Below are positions 36,726 through 44,748 of a stretch of 64,000 nucleotides of DNA, one piece after another (position 1 is the stretch's first letter; every line of letters begins with the position of its first letter). Source of the DNA: Streptomyces sp. NRRL F-6676 (GTDB lineage Bacteria > Actinomycetota > Actinomycetes > Streptomycetales > Streptomycetaceae); assembly GCF_000725625.1 (NCBI RefSeq), contig NZ_JOHS01000032.1:1-64000 (forward strand). Direction: 5' to 3'. Position numbers and translations under genes: made by a program. The notes beneath the pieces were generated by a model, which did not search any database, was not told the DNA's origin, and saw only the letters and a list, made by a program, of their open reading frames with translations.

Positions 36726-37544
36726 GTGACGACGACACCTTCAGCCGCGCCCTCGCTGGTCCTGCGCGGGCGGGATGCCACCGCCCGTTTCGAGAGCGGT
36801 TCGGATCACGTGCGGTGGGAGGGCGGCGGGCGGGTGGTCCGGATCCCACTCGACGCCGTCGAGGACGTGCGCGGTACGGAACGCGCCGTCGAGGTCGTCC
36901 TGACCACCGCGCGGTCCGACCGCCCCGCCACGGTCTACACGGTGCACGGCGCCGGGACCGCCGCGGTGGCCGCGTTCCGCGCCGCTGTCCGGGCCCGGCT
37001 GCCCGAGCGTGGCCCGGACGATCCCCGCCCCGAGGGCGCGGACCTGGTCACGACGGCCACCGCCGCGGGCGGCCACCGGTCACGCACCCGCCTGGCCATC
37101 TACGCCGCGATCGCCCTCTTCGCCGCGATCGACGTGACGGCGGGAGCCCTCGGCGGCGCCGGCTACCTCGTCCTGATGCCGTGCGTACAGCTTCTCGTCG
37201 TGACGGGGACGCTCATCGTGGGGCTACTGGGCCGCGGCCTGTACGACGGGCTACGCCTCCCCCGGCACGGCATCACGGTGCTGGCCGAGTTCAGCCACTA
37301 CACCGACAAGGCGGGGATCTACCGCTACGCGGACCTGGACGGCGGAACCCACCACTACCGGGGCACGCCGGGCGAACAGCGACTGGAACTGAGCTACGAC
37401 CCGAACAACCCCGGCCGCGCCGTCGCCCACCAGTCCCGCTACGAGCAGACGGTGATGGCCGTGGTGACGCTCATCGGCCTGGGCATGCTCTGCGCCGGGC
37501 TGTGGCTCACGTTGCACATGTTCGTGCTCGCCGTACGCGGCTGA
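36726..37544 (+). CDS. DUF3592-like membrane protein
   Basis: A protein of about 272 residues of unknown function. The N-terminal 110 residues are soluble (a possible PH-like domain: VLRGRDATARFESGSDHVRW). Two spans follow (TRLAIYAAIALFAAIDVTAG, VQLLVVTGTLIVGLLG), then a DUF3592-like extracytoplasmic segment (YRYADLDGGTHHYRGTPG, SYDPNNPGRAV) and a final span. The GTG at 36726 (MTTTPSAAPS) is chosen because upstream sequence is not coding-like; its ribosome site is weak. A single gene after the xylosidase operon with no obvious functional link. Confidence 0.7.
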   Translation: MTTTPSAAPSLVLRGRDATARFESGSDHVRWEGGGRVVRIPLDAVEDVRGTERAVEVVLTTARSDRPATVYTVHGAGTAAVAAFRAAVRARLPERGPDDPRPEGADLVTTATAAGGHRSRTRLAIYAAIALFAAIDVTAGALGGAGYLVLMPCVQLLVVTGTLIVGLLGRGLYDGLRLPRHGITVLAEFSHYTDKAGIYRYADLDGGTHHYRGTPGEQRLELSYDPNNPGRAVAHQSRYEQTVMAVVTLIGLGMLCAGLWLTLHMFVLAVRG

Positions 37545-37619
37545 GCCAGGTCCAGCACTGCTTGCAATAGCCGGCTCGCAATGGCCGGCATCCCGGCACC
37601 GATCGGCCGCTTGTCACGA

Positions 37620-38459
37620 TCAGGAGGTGTGGTCGGTGGAGAGGGTGAGGTCTTCCCAGGTGTCGAGGTCGTGGTCGACCGCCTTGCGTGCGGCCCGTAC
37701 CAGGCGCAGGGCGTCGGATCCGAGGACGAGATGGGCCGGCGGGTCCGGTTCGTCGAGGATGCGCAGGAGGGCGGCGGCCGCCTTGGCCGGGTCGCCGAGC
37801 TGCCGGCCGCTGGCGGTCCGCCGGGCGGTGCGGATGGGTTCGAACAGTTCGTCGTAGTCGGGGATGGAACGCGGCACACGGACCATGGAGCGGCCCGCCC
37901 AGTCGGTGCGGAAGGAGCCCGGCTCGACGGCGGTGACGTGGATACCGAAGCCGGAGACCTCCTTGCCGATGGCTTCGAGGATGCCCTCCAGGGCGTACTT
38001 GCTGCCGCAGTAGGCGGAGACGCCGGGGAAGGAGGCCAGGCCGCCCATGGAGGTGACGGCCAGGATGTGTCCGCGGCGCCGTGCGCGCATGAACGGCAGA
38101 ACGGCGTGCGCGGTGGCGGCGGCGCCGAAGACATTGACGTCGAACTGAGTGCGCAGATCGGCCAGGGACGTTTCCTCGAAGGTGCCTTCCAGGCCGTACC
38201 CGGCGTTCGCGATCAGCACGTCGACGGGGCCCACGTACTGCTCCACCTCGCCGATCACGGCGAGGACCGCTTCGTCGTCGGTGACGTCGAGAAGGCGGGC
38301 GTGGGCACGCTCGGGGTGCAGAGCGGTGAACGCTCGCGCGTCGGCGTCCTTGCGGACGGTGCCGACGACGGTGTGTCCGGCGTCCAGGGCGCCCGTGGCG
38401 AAGGCGCGGCCGAGACCGCTGCTGACGCCGGTGATGAAGAAGACCTTGGCGGTGGGCAT
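37620..38459 (-). CDS. Short-chain dehydrogenase/reductase
   Basis: A 279-residue classical SDR with TGVSSGLG at residues 10-17, NAG in ANAGYGLEG, and the catalytic Ser137, Tyr150 and Lys154 (SAYCGSKYALEG). It starts at ATG 38459 (MPTAKVFFITG) with ggagga upstream. It is the second gene of an operon with the Atu4866-domain gene, whose stop overlaps its start by one base, and is divergent from an XRE regulator. The oxidised substrate is unknown. Confidence 0.92.
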   Translation of the reverse strand: MPTAKVFFITGVSSGLGRAFATGALDAGHTVVGTVRKDADARAFTALHPERAHARLLDVTDDEAVLAVIGEVEQYVGPVDVLIANAGYGLEGTFEETSLADLRTQFDVNVFGAAATAHAVLPFMRARRRGHILAVTSMGGLASFPGVSAYCGSKYALEGILEAIGKEVSGFGIHVTAVEPGSFRTDWAGRSMVRVPRSIPDYDELFEPIRTARRTASGRQLGDPAKAAAALLRILDEPDPPAHLVLGSDALRLVRAARKAVDHDLDTWEDLTLSTDHTS

Positions 38460-38830
38460 CAGGCCTGCTCCTCCTTGTGGTTCTCCCTTTCGTTCTCAGT
38501 CCCGGTCCCGGTCTCCGTCTCGGTCTCCCTCTCCCTCTCCCGGTACAGGACGAGATGCTCGTGGAAGAGCACGCCGTCGCGGATGTCGCCTGTGGCGGTG
38601 AACCCGGTGTCGTCGACGTACTCGAGGTGGTGGCCGGTGACCGTGTAGCGGCCGGTGTAGGCGCTGCGACGGCTGCCGCGGGCCTCGTCGTAGCGACCGT
38701 CGGGCAGCAGCTCCTGCCGGATGTGTCCGTCCGCCGTCACCCACATCCCGACCGCGTCCACGTCCACGTCCACGCCACCGGTCCTTCGTTCGGTGGCCTC
38801 TTCGGGCGGGCCCGGCTCATTCCTCACCAT
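38459..38830 (-). CDS. Atu4866-domain protein
   Basis: A 123-residue protein with the small beta-rich Atu4866 domain at residues about 27-95: MWVTADGHIRQELLPDGRYD, EARGSRRSAYTGRYTVTGHH, YVDDTGFTATGDIRDGVLFH. These domains commonly sit next to SDR genes; their molecular role is not established. The C-terminal 30 residues are a charged repeat (RERERETETETGTGTENE) arising from a hexanucleotide-like repeat at about 38490-38545. Co-transcribed with the downstream SDR gene. Confidence 0.85.
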   Translation of the reverse strand: MVRNEPGPPEEATERRTGGVDVDVDAVGMWVTADGHIRQELLPDGRYDEARGSRRSAYTGRYTVTGHHLEYVDDTGFTATGDIRDGVLFHEHLVLYRERERETETETGTGTENERENHKEEQA

Positions 38831-38906
38831 GCGCTTGCGCTCCTTCTCGTGTCCGGTTGCCGATCACCAGCCTGGGCGTCCCGGGGGAAGGGAGCCAGGA
38901 CGAGTC

Positions 38907-38933
38907 GTGCCTGGGTACGGCACCCCCAGGCAC
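38907..38933. promoter_or_regulatory. Inverted repeat in the XRE/SDR divergent promoter
   Basis: gtgcctggg (38907-38915) and cccaggcac (38925-38933) form a 9-bp inverted repeat around a 9-base spacer, 30 bp before the regulator ATG. It is a candidate binding site of the regulator acting on both directions. Confidence 0.5.
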
Positions 38934-38962
38934 CCGGAGGGGGAGCGGCTTAGCCTGAAGGG

Positions 38963-39796
38963 ATGACCAGCAACGACCTCGGAGATTTCCTGCGCGCCCA
39001 CCGCGCCCGCCTGCGCCCCGACGACGTCGGGCTCGTCTCCTACGGCGCCCGCCGGGTGGCGGGGCTGCGGCGGGAGGAGGTCGCCGTCCTGGCCGGCATG
39101 AACAGCGACTACTACGCCCGCCTCGAACAGGGCCGCGAGCGCAGCCCGTCCCCGCAGATCCTCGAGTCCATCAGCAGCGCGCTGCGGATGGACGACGAAG
39201 CGCGGGAGCACCTGTTCCGGCTGGCCGGCACCGCCCCGGACGGTGAGCGGCCGCAGCCGAGGGAAACGGTGAGTACCGCGCTGCGCCAACTACTGGACGC
39301 ACATTCGAACGCCGCGGCCTTCGTCCTGAACCCGGCCACCGACTTCCTCGCCTCGAACGCACTGGCCGACGCGCTGTTCTCACCGTACGAGGCCATGGAC
39401 AACATGGCCCGCATGACATTCGTCGACCCGGCCGCCCGCGGCTTCTTCACCCAGTGGCAACGGGCCGCCGAGGCGGTCGTCGCCGGATTGCGCCACGCCA
39501 CGGGCCTGGACCCCGACTACCGGCGCCTGCACGACGTCGTCGGCTCCCTGACCGAGGCGAGCGAGGAGTTCGCCGCCCTGTGGTCCTCGCACACCGTGCA
39601 CGGAAAGACCCGTGCCGGCAAGGAGCTTCTCCACCCCGACGTCGGCCCCCTCGACCTCACCTACCAGACCTTCGACGTCCGCGGTGCGCCGGGCCAGCAA
39701 CTGGTGATCTACCACGCCGCCCCGGGCACCCCCAGCGCCCAGGCGCTCACCCTCCTCGGCAGCCTCCACGCCACACGCCACCTCAAAGCGCCCTGA
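38963..39796 (+). CDS. XRE-family regulator with MmyB-like ligand domain
   Basis: A 277-residue regulator. The N-terminal helix-turn-helix (residues about 5-80: LGDFLRAHRARLRPDDVGL, GLRREEVAVLAGMNSDYYAR, LEQGRERSPSPQILESIS) is followed by an MmyB-like PAS-type domain (AAAFVLNPATDFLASNALAD, GPLDLTYQTFDVRGAPGQ). In other Streptomyces such genes are divergent from an SDR gene they control, exactly the layout here. Ligands may be fatty acids by analogy with MmyB, but this is inference. Confidence 0.92.
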   Translation: MTSNDLGDFLRAHRARLRPDDVGLVSYGARRVAGLRREEVAVLAGMNSDYYARLEQGRERSPSPQILESISSALRMDDEAREHLFRLAGTAPDGERPQPRETVSTALRQLLDAHSNAAAFVLNPATDFLASNALADALFSPYEAMDNMARMTFVDPAARGFFTQWQRAAEAVVAGLRHATGLDPDYRRLHDVVGSLTEASEEFAALWSSHTVHGKTRAGKELLHPDVGPLDLTYQTFDVRGAPGQQLVIYHAAPGTPSAQALTLLGSLHATRHLKAP

Positions 39797-40307
39797 TGAG
39801 CGGAGTGCGCAGAAAATAGCTCATCTCCGCCCATTCAAAAAGGCAAACACTGAGAGTGGCACCTACGGAAGCACCTTCCAGCCTCCAGATCCCTGACCGC
39901 CTCAGCCCCACCCTTCTTCCGTCCTCACAGAGTTCCACACCGAGCCCGTGTGGGGTGAAGTCGACACTCAACCCTTTCATTGCCACATTCCTGCTCGAGC
40001 GGATCAGAGCAGAGGTCACCTCGATCTCGAAGTGACCGCCATTGAACGATCCGAAGGTGCCCCGCTTGAGAATCCTCCGAGAAACAACCCCCGGCGCTCC
40101 GAAATCAGGCATATCCATGATGTGGCCGGCAGGAGTCGTGAGCGTCCAGCGCTCGTGCCGTTCCGCTGCCGAGACAGGGTCGGAACGCACAGCCGCGGAC
40201 CGAACCAGTACAACATTCCCCAGTGGCGTGGCGGCTTCTCCATAGACACCTTCCTCCTCAGCAGGGTCTCTCCATTTGCCGAGCTTGACAGTTCTCGTGA
40301 CATTCAC
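39783..40307 (-). CDS. Hypothetical protein
   Basis: An uncharacterised 174-residue protein beginning with GTG at 40307 (MNVTRTVKLGKWRDP). No domain is recognised. It is mixed alpha/beta by composition, with LVRSAAVRSDPVSAAERHER, WTLTTPAGHIMDMPDFGAPG and EIEVTSALIRSS. There is no signal peptide or membrane span. Its GC content is visibly lower than that of the flanking genes, suggesting recent acquisition. It overlaps the convergent XRE regulator by 14 bp at the 3' end. Reality of the gene is supported mainly by length and lack of a better frame. Confidence 0.55.
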   Translation of the reverse strand: MNVTRTVKLGKWRDPAEEEGVYGEAATPLGNVVLVRSAAVRSDPVSAAERHERWTLTTPAGHIMDMPDFGAPGVVSRRILKRGTFGSFNGGHFEIEVTSALIRSSRNVAMKGLSVDFTPHGLGVELCEDGRRVGLRRSGIWRLEGASVGATLSVCLFEWAEMSYFLRTPLIRAL

Positions 40308-40467
40308 TGATCCACTCTTTTCACACGGGAGTCAGACCGTCCCACTGCGAGACCAGAGGCATCGAAGGGCTCCTTTGAGCACATGGAACACCTTCGCCCC
40401 AAATGCGGCGATCGCCAGCCAATCACGAACGTCAGACGGGCCAACCGGGCCGATTCCTCAACGTTAA

Positions 40468-40653
40468 CTAACTAAGCGCCTGCATACGGATCATGCCATG
40501 GTGTTGCGTGAGCGTACTGAGTTTGTTCCCACTGCCGTACAGCGTTCCCGCCTCCTGCCCATCGGCGATGGCGTACAACTCGTGATCGACTGTCTCCACC
40601 AGCACATTCGGTCCACTGAGTGCTGCTGCCGAAGCTCCCTTGAACAGCAACAC
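40468..40653 (-). pseudogene. DUF5753 regulator, C-terminal fragment
   Basis: A 61-codon remnant reading MLLFKGASAAALSGPNVLVE then YAIADGQEAGTLYGSGNKLS and QHHGMIRMQAL. It is clearly homologous to the C-terminal part of the DUF5753 helix-turn-helix regulators at 41415-42233 and 48487-48900. The rest of the protein and the last 15 residues are missing. A decayed copy. Confidence 0.85.
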
Positions 40654-40753
40654 CTGTCACGCGCAAGAGCCCGCCCCGACGGTCAGCACCACCCCGAGAT
40701 CCTGCGGCTTTGTAACCGACCTGGCGGGCCGCCGTCACCGAAAACGCCCTGAT

Positions 40754-40912
40754 TCACCCTTTCCGCTGCCTGCCCCCGATGACGCCACCTACCCTGACAG
40801 CAACCAACACAGGTATAACGATATTGAACGGACCAGGGAGGACGCGACATGCGGCAAAGAATCCGACGACCACAGCGGTCCCCAACAGGAATCTCCAACG
40901 ACTTCGGAACAT
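40754..40912 (-). CDS. Possible small membrane protein
   Basis: A 52-codon frame starting at ATG 40912 after ggggggcgga. The peptide MFRSRWRFLLGTAVVVGFFA continues to a second hydrophobic stretch (FNIVIPVLVAVRVGG) and a basic end, so one or two membrane segments are plausible. It lies between fragments of decayed regulatory genes and has no recognised family, so it may be chance. Confidence 0.3.
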   Translation of the reverse strand: MFRSRWRFLLGTAVVVGFFAACRVLPGPFNIVIPVLVAVRVGGVIGGRQRKG

Positions 40913-41166
40913 TCCGCCCCCCGTAGATAAACGCCGCCTTGAACGCGCGCTTCTCTTCTCTTTCCACAAGGATGGGAAAGAACATCCCAGGGGGCGAGCG
41001 CGTCGCCCTCCTCGTTCGCAACACCACAACCAGCGAGGCCTGCCAGGCTAGTTGCGGCTTCATCGCTGCCAACGTCCCTCGTTGACCTGGCCCGGAGGTG
41101 CCGGCCACGATGGCTGCCCCGGCATTGCCTTGAGCAAGAGCCGGACGGACCGGCGGGAGTTGAGGC

Positions 41167-41418
41167 TCAAGCCCCGTCGTGCAAGACATACCCGAGGAAC
41201 GCGGTCCAGGCGCTCTCGAGCACGCCGAAGCGGGGGCTGTGGGCCCCGAGTTTGGAATCGCGGACCTGAACGGTGTGGGGGCAGGCGGTGACTTCGAGGC
41301 ATGCGCTGCCAGACGAGTCGCTGTGGCTCGACTTGCGCCAGGGGTAGGCGACTTCGAGGCATTCGCCGCCCTGATCGTCGCTGTAGCTGGACTTGAACCA
41401 CGAGAGCTCGGGGCTCAT
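41167..41418 (-). CDS. DUF397 domain protein
   Basis: An 83-residue DUF397 protein. It carries the core motif twice: WFKSSYSDDQGGECLEVA and WRKSSHSDSSGSACLEVT, followed by VRDSKLGAHSPRFGV and AWTAFL. DUF397 proteins sit next to DUF5753 regulators and HATPase genes in Streptomyces (WhiJ/AbaA/BldB-like groups) and influence development. It overlaps the regulator stop by four bases (41415-41418). Confidence 0.9.
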   Translation of the reverse strand: MSPELSWFKSSYSDDQGGECLEVAYPWRKSSHSDSSGSACLEVTACPHTVQVRDSKLGAHSPRFGVLESAWTAFLGYVLHDGA

Positions 41419-42233
41419 AGTTCCTCCGCCACCTTCCTGATGAACCGATCAGACTCTTCGAGGTTAAGCACCTGCATACGGATCATGCCATGGCGTTGCG
41501 TCAGGGCGTTGAGCTTGTCCGGATCCGCGTAGAGAGCTCCCGTTTCCTGCCCCTCAATGTAGGCGTAGTGCTCATGCTCCTTGGTCTCGATGAGTACGAG
41601 CGGGCCGCCCAGTGCCACAGGCGGAGCACAGACGAACGGCAACGCCTGGATGGACACGTTGCGCGCCATTCCGACCTCCAGCAGATGGCTCAGCTGCCTG
41701 CGCATGAGCGCACGTTCGCCGACCACCGATCGCAGAGCGGCCTCATGGATCACAAAGTTGAAGTGCGCCAAGGGCTTCCTGACCGAGGCTTCCTGCCGCT
41801 TCAGGCGGGCCTCGCCACGCTCCTCGATCGTCTTCCCGTCCAACGGAGGACAACTGTTGCTGATCAGCTCGTGGGCGTACTCCTTGGTCTGCATCAGCCC
41901 AGGGATGAACATGGTCGCGTACGAATGCAGAGTGATGGCCTCGGCCTCCACCAGCACGTACTGCTGCGTACGCTCCGGGAACCGTTCCGGCTTCATGAAC
42001 TCGTGCGCGGCCGTCAGCTTGCCGCCCGCCCGGCACATCTGGCCCGCGATCTGCAGCAACCGCAGCGGCGGCCGACGTCGGCCGCACTTCATCGACTTCA
42101 CGTACTCATAGTCTTAGCCCGCCTCGTCCGCCAGACCCTGCCGCGTCACGCCCGCGCTCTCGCGCCACAGCTTGATCTGACCGCCGCAGTAACGCCAGTT
42201 CTGCTGCGCCTGCTGAGACTCCCCCGTCGCCAC
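41415..42233 (-). pseudogene. WhiJ-like HTH/DUF5753 regulator interrupted by one nonsense codon
   Basis: The full frame runs from a GTG at 42233 (MATGESQQAQQNWRYCGGQI, ggggag-like site upstream) to 41415. The N-terminal helix-turn-helix part (KLWRESAGVTRQGLADEAG) and the DUF5753 part (YEYVKSMKCGRRRPPLRLLQ onward, ending VAEEL) are in the same frame. They are separated only by a TAA at 42114-42116. The family has Tyr at this point (EAGYxYEYVKS), so one TAC to TAA change explains it. The remaining DUF5753 part is well preserved, implying a recent event. A shorter protein beginning at GTG/ATG near 42101 would lack the DNA-binding half. Confidence 0.85.
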
Positions 42234-42369
42234 CCGTACCACCCGCTCCCTCACGCCACCCCGGGTACAGCCACGCTGCGTACCCGAATCGCTACTCGTG
42301 AGCGTAAACACAGGCCGCCACGCTGATCCCACCGAACGACGGGAAACCACACGCAAGGAACCCACCCCC

Positions 42370-42837
42370 GTGGCGACGACCCCACCTCAATCCCCCAGCA
42401 GCACCGCACTTCCCCACGACATCGAGTGGCGACTCCCCCGCCACCCCCGCAGCGTCGGCCGCGCCCGGACACTGTTCCGCGAGCAGGCCAGGCTTTGGAA
42501 GATCCCCGACGACATCGCCGAGACGGCCGTACTCCTGCTCAGCGAGCTAATGACGAACGCCTACCGGCACGCCAAGGCCCCGGCCGGCCGGGAAATCCGG
42601 GCCCGGTGCGTGGAGACGGAGGACCGGCTGCGCCTCTCCGTGACAGACGCGAGCGACACACTGCCAGTCCTCCGGGAGCCCGCCCCGGACGACGAATCCG
42701 GCCGCGGCCTCCCCCTCGTCGCCGCCCTCGCCGACGACTGGGGCACAGAACCCCGCCCCTGCGGCATCGGCAAAACCGTCTGGTGCGAACTCCGCACCAC
42801 ACCAGGACCGCGCCAGCCGCCACATCAGCTGAAGTGA
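42370..42837 (+). CDS. Anti-sigma regulatory factor-like ATPase (HATPase_c)
   Basis: A protein of about 155 residues with the RsbW/SpoIIAB-like GHKL fold: LLLSELMTNAYRHAKAP (N box), LRLSVTDASDTLPVLREPAP (DxS/G1-like) and SGRGLPLVAALADDWGTEP (G2). Such proteins can act as serine kinases or bind sigma/anti-sigma partners. It is divergent from the DUF5753 gene and belongs to the HATPase-HTH-DUF397 module common in Streptomyces. I use GTG 42370 (aagga upstream); an ATG at 42298 is the alternative. Confidence 0.85.
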   Translation: MATTPPQSPSSTALPHDIEWRLPRHPRSVGRARTLFREQARLWKIPDDIAETAVLLLSELMTNAYRHAKAPAGREIRARCVETEDRLRLSVTDASDTLPVLREPAPDDESGRGLPLVAALADDWGTEPRPCGIGKTVWCELRTTPGPRQPPHQLK

Positions 42838-42898
42838 GTTCGCCACCAGTGTGGTCCGCCAGGAGATCGCGACCCGAGGTCGTGAGACGCTGCCTCGC

Positions 42899-44032
42899 AT
42901 GGTCGTCGCCAAGTTGCAGTGCGTAGTGCTGGACTGCGCCGACGTGGATGTGCTGTCCCGGTTCTACCAGTCGCTTCTGGGCGGCGTGGTGAACCGGCCG
43001 GATCCACGGTGGTCGCTCGGCGACGGCTGGGCGACGCTGCACGCCGACAACGCATTCGTACTGGCCTTCCAACGCGTGGAGGATTATCAGCCGCCACAGT
43101 GGCCGGACTCCGCTCACCCTCAACAGTTTCACCTCGACCTGGCGGTCGAGGATCTGGACCAGGCTCAGGAAGACGTTCTCGCTCTGGGCGCCACGCTGCT
43201 CAACGAGGGGTCCCGAACCGGAAGTTGGCGAATCTTCGCAGATACGGCAGGACACCCGTTCTGTCTCGTCCGGGACCAGGTGCGATGCGTGCTCCGATCT
43301 TGGACTGGGGAGCCGGGTGAACGTCGAAGGGCGCGACCGTCCATGATCACGTCGATACCACTCAGCATGATGGTGAAGGCCGCGCCCGTATGCCATCCTG
43401 CCCGACCCTGTCCACATCGCGCCGACTCGTCGGGCAACGGCCCCAAGGCTGAGGAGTTGTGCACGCCTGAGATGCTCCCCTCACCGCTGGACGCGGTCCG
43501 TGCCGTCCCCGACCCACGCACGCCGCACCTGGTCACCCATCCCTGGCCGATGCTGCTCGGCCTGGTCGCCTGTGCCCTGCTGTGCGGGGCGCGCTCGGTA
43601 CGCGGCGTAATCCGCTGGGCAAGCGGCCAGGACGCCGGCACTCTCGCCGCCCTCGAAGTCCCCGACGGCACCCCGGACCAACTGCCGGTGACCACCACCC
43701 TCACCCGCGCGCTCGCCCGGCTGAACGCCGCCGCCGGCGTCTTCGTCCAGGCCCACACCAGCGACCCGCTGGCCGGTATCGCCGGAGATCCGCCCGTGCT
43801 ACAGCCGGCCGCTGACGGCAAGACCGTGCGCGGCGCCCGCGACAGCGAAGGCCTCCAACTGCACCTGCCCGGCGGCTACCAGGTCGACCCGGACGTCATG
43901 CTCACCCAGCGGGAGATACGCCACAAACCGCACGAGACAGTGCACTTCACCACAGCCCTCGACCTGATCGCCGACATCACCGGCGCGATCGTCACCACCG
44001 ACGCCCTACGCGAGCTCGGTATCACCGGATGA
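42899..44032 (+). CDS. VOC/glyoxalase-like protein with a transposase-derived C-terminal extension
   Basis: The first 125 residues form a VOC (glyoxalase-like) domain: VAKLQCVVLDCADVDVLSRF, FHLDLAVEDLDQAQEDVLAL and WRIFADTAGHPFCLV. Normally the protein ends there. Here no stop follows; the frame continues through about 65 unrelated residues and then into an ISAs1-type transposase remnant (from about 43472) until TGA 44032, giving 377 residues. The ATG at 42899 (MVVAKLQC) is favoured; GTG 42851 is possible. The VOC half could still fold, but the tail is probably non-functional. The upstream HATPase gene is 61 bp away on the same strand. Confidence 0.7.
   Translation: MVVAKLQCVVLDCADVDVLSRFYQSLLGGVVNRPDPRWSLGDGWATLHADNAFVLAFQRVEDYQPPQWPDSAHPQQFHLDLAVEDLDQAQEDVLALGATLLNEGSRTGSWRIFADTAGHPFCLVRDQVRCVLRSWTGEPGERRRARPSMITSIPLSMMVKAAPVCHPARPCPHRADSSGNGPKAEELCTPEMLPSPLDAVRAVPDPRTPHLVTHPWPMLLGLVACALLCGARSVRGVIRWASGQDAGTLAALEVPDGTPDQLPVTTTLTRALARLNAAAGVFVQAHTSDPLAGIAGDPPVLQPAADGKTVRGARDSEGLQLHLPGGYQVDPDVMLTQREIRHKPHETVHFTTALDLIADITGAIVTTDALRELGITG
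43472..44032 (+). pseudogene. ISAs1-family transposase, truncated
   Basis: A remnant carrying the N-terminal helper region (AVPDPRTPHLVTHPWPMLLG, SVRGVIRWASGQDAGTLAAL) and the DGKTVRGAR motif. It then jumps to ADITGAIVTTDALREL, around the first catalytic Asp, and stops. The downstream half with the remaining DDE residues is absent. It is in frame with the upstream VOC gene. Confidence 0.75.
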
Positions 44033-44118
44033 GCGCACATCACACCTGGGTCGTACTCGGCGCGCAGCGCAGTACGGGAACTTCCGCTCGTCGTCGGTCC
44101 GAGCGCGCAGGTCGGCAT

Positions 44119-44748
44119 TCAGAAGGCGGCCTGGTCTCCACTCGCAGACGTCGATGAGAGGGGTTCACTGGACGACCAGAAGGCGTCTTCCATGTTGGGC
44201 CTCGGAATCGCCTCACCGTAGTAACTGCGGCCGTTCACTTTCGTCGCCGGTGGGGCCACGCTCGACTCCTTGACGCAGGAGGTTTGGACGTCCAGGAAGA
44301 ACTGGCCCTCCCCGCCGACCACCAAGCTCATGCGGAGCAGTCCGTCACCGCTCTCGGCGTAGATTTCCGGGAAATCGATATTCGGGCTGACGTCGGTAAT
44401 CTTGTGTCCGTTCTTCTTCCAATGACGCTCGATGATGCCGAGCAGGGCGCCCCTCCTCTCCTTCGAAACCTTTGTCATGACAACCGCGCGGCGCGTAACG
44501 TCCCCCAGCCCGGTCGATTCTCCACCACAGCTGCCGTGATCCGACACGTCGTGAGTCCACTCGACGGGAGGCTTCACCGTCGAGAAGGTTTCGTAAACAA
44601 GCGCGTCAGCCTTGTCCGCTGCCTCCTGCATGTTCACATTCGGATCCTTCCGTGCGCCTTCCGAACGCCCATGGCCACCACCGCAACCGACGGCGGCGGC
44701 GAGGAGTGCGAGTGAGATCCCGATCACTCCGATGGGAAACCTTTTCAT
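44119..44748 (-). CDS. Lipoprotein of unknown function
   Basis: A 209-residue secreted lipoprotein: MKRFPIGVIGISLALLAAAV followed by Gly-Cys22, a good lipobox. The mature part is rich in charged residues (EAADKADALVYETFSTVKPP, VEWTHDVSDHGSCGGESTGL, IIERHWKKNGHKITDV). It has three further cysteines, two in the pair SCGG and QTSCVKE that may form a disulfide. No family is recognised. Its start overlaps the stop of the DUF1023 hydrolase gene by four bases, so it is co-translated and may bind or neutralise that protein. Confidence 0.82.
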   Translation of the reverse strand: MKRFPIGVIGISLALLAAAVGCGGGHGRSEGARKDPNVNMQEAADKADALVYETFSTVKPPVEWTHDVSDHGSCGGESTGLGDVTRRAVVMTKVSKERRGALLGIIERHWKKNGHKITDVSPNIDFPEIYAESGDGLLRMSLVVGGEGQFFLDVQTSCVKESSVAPPATKVNGRSYYGEAIPRPNMEDAFWSSSEPLSSTSASGDQAAF

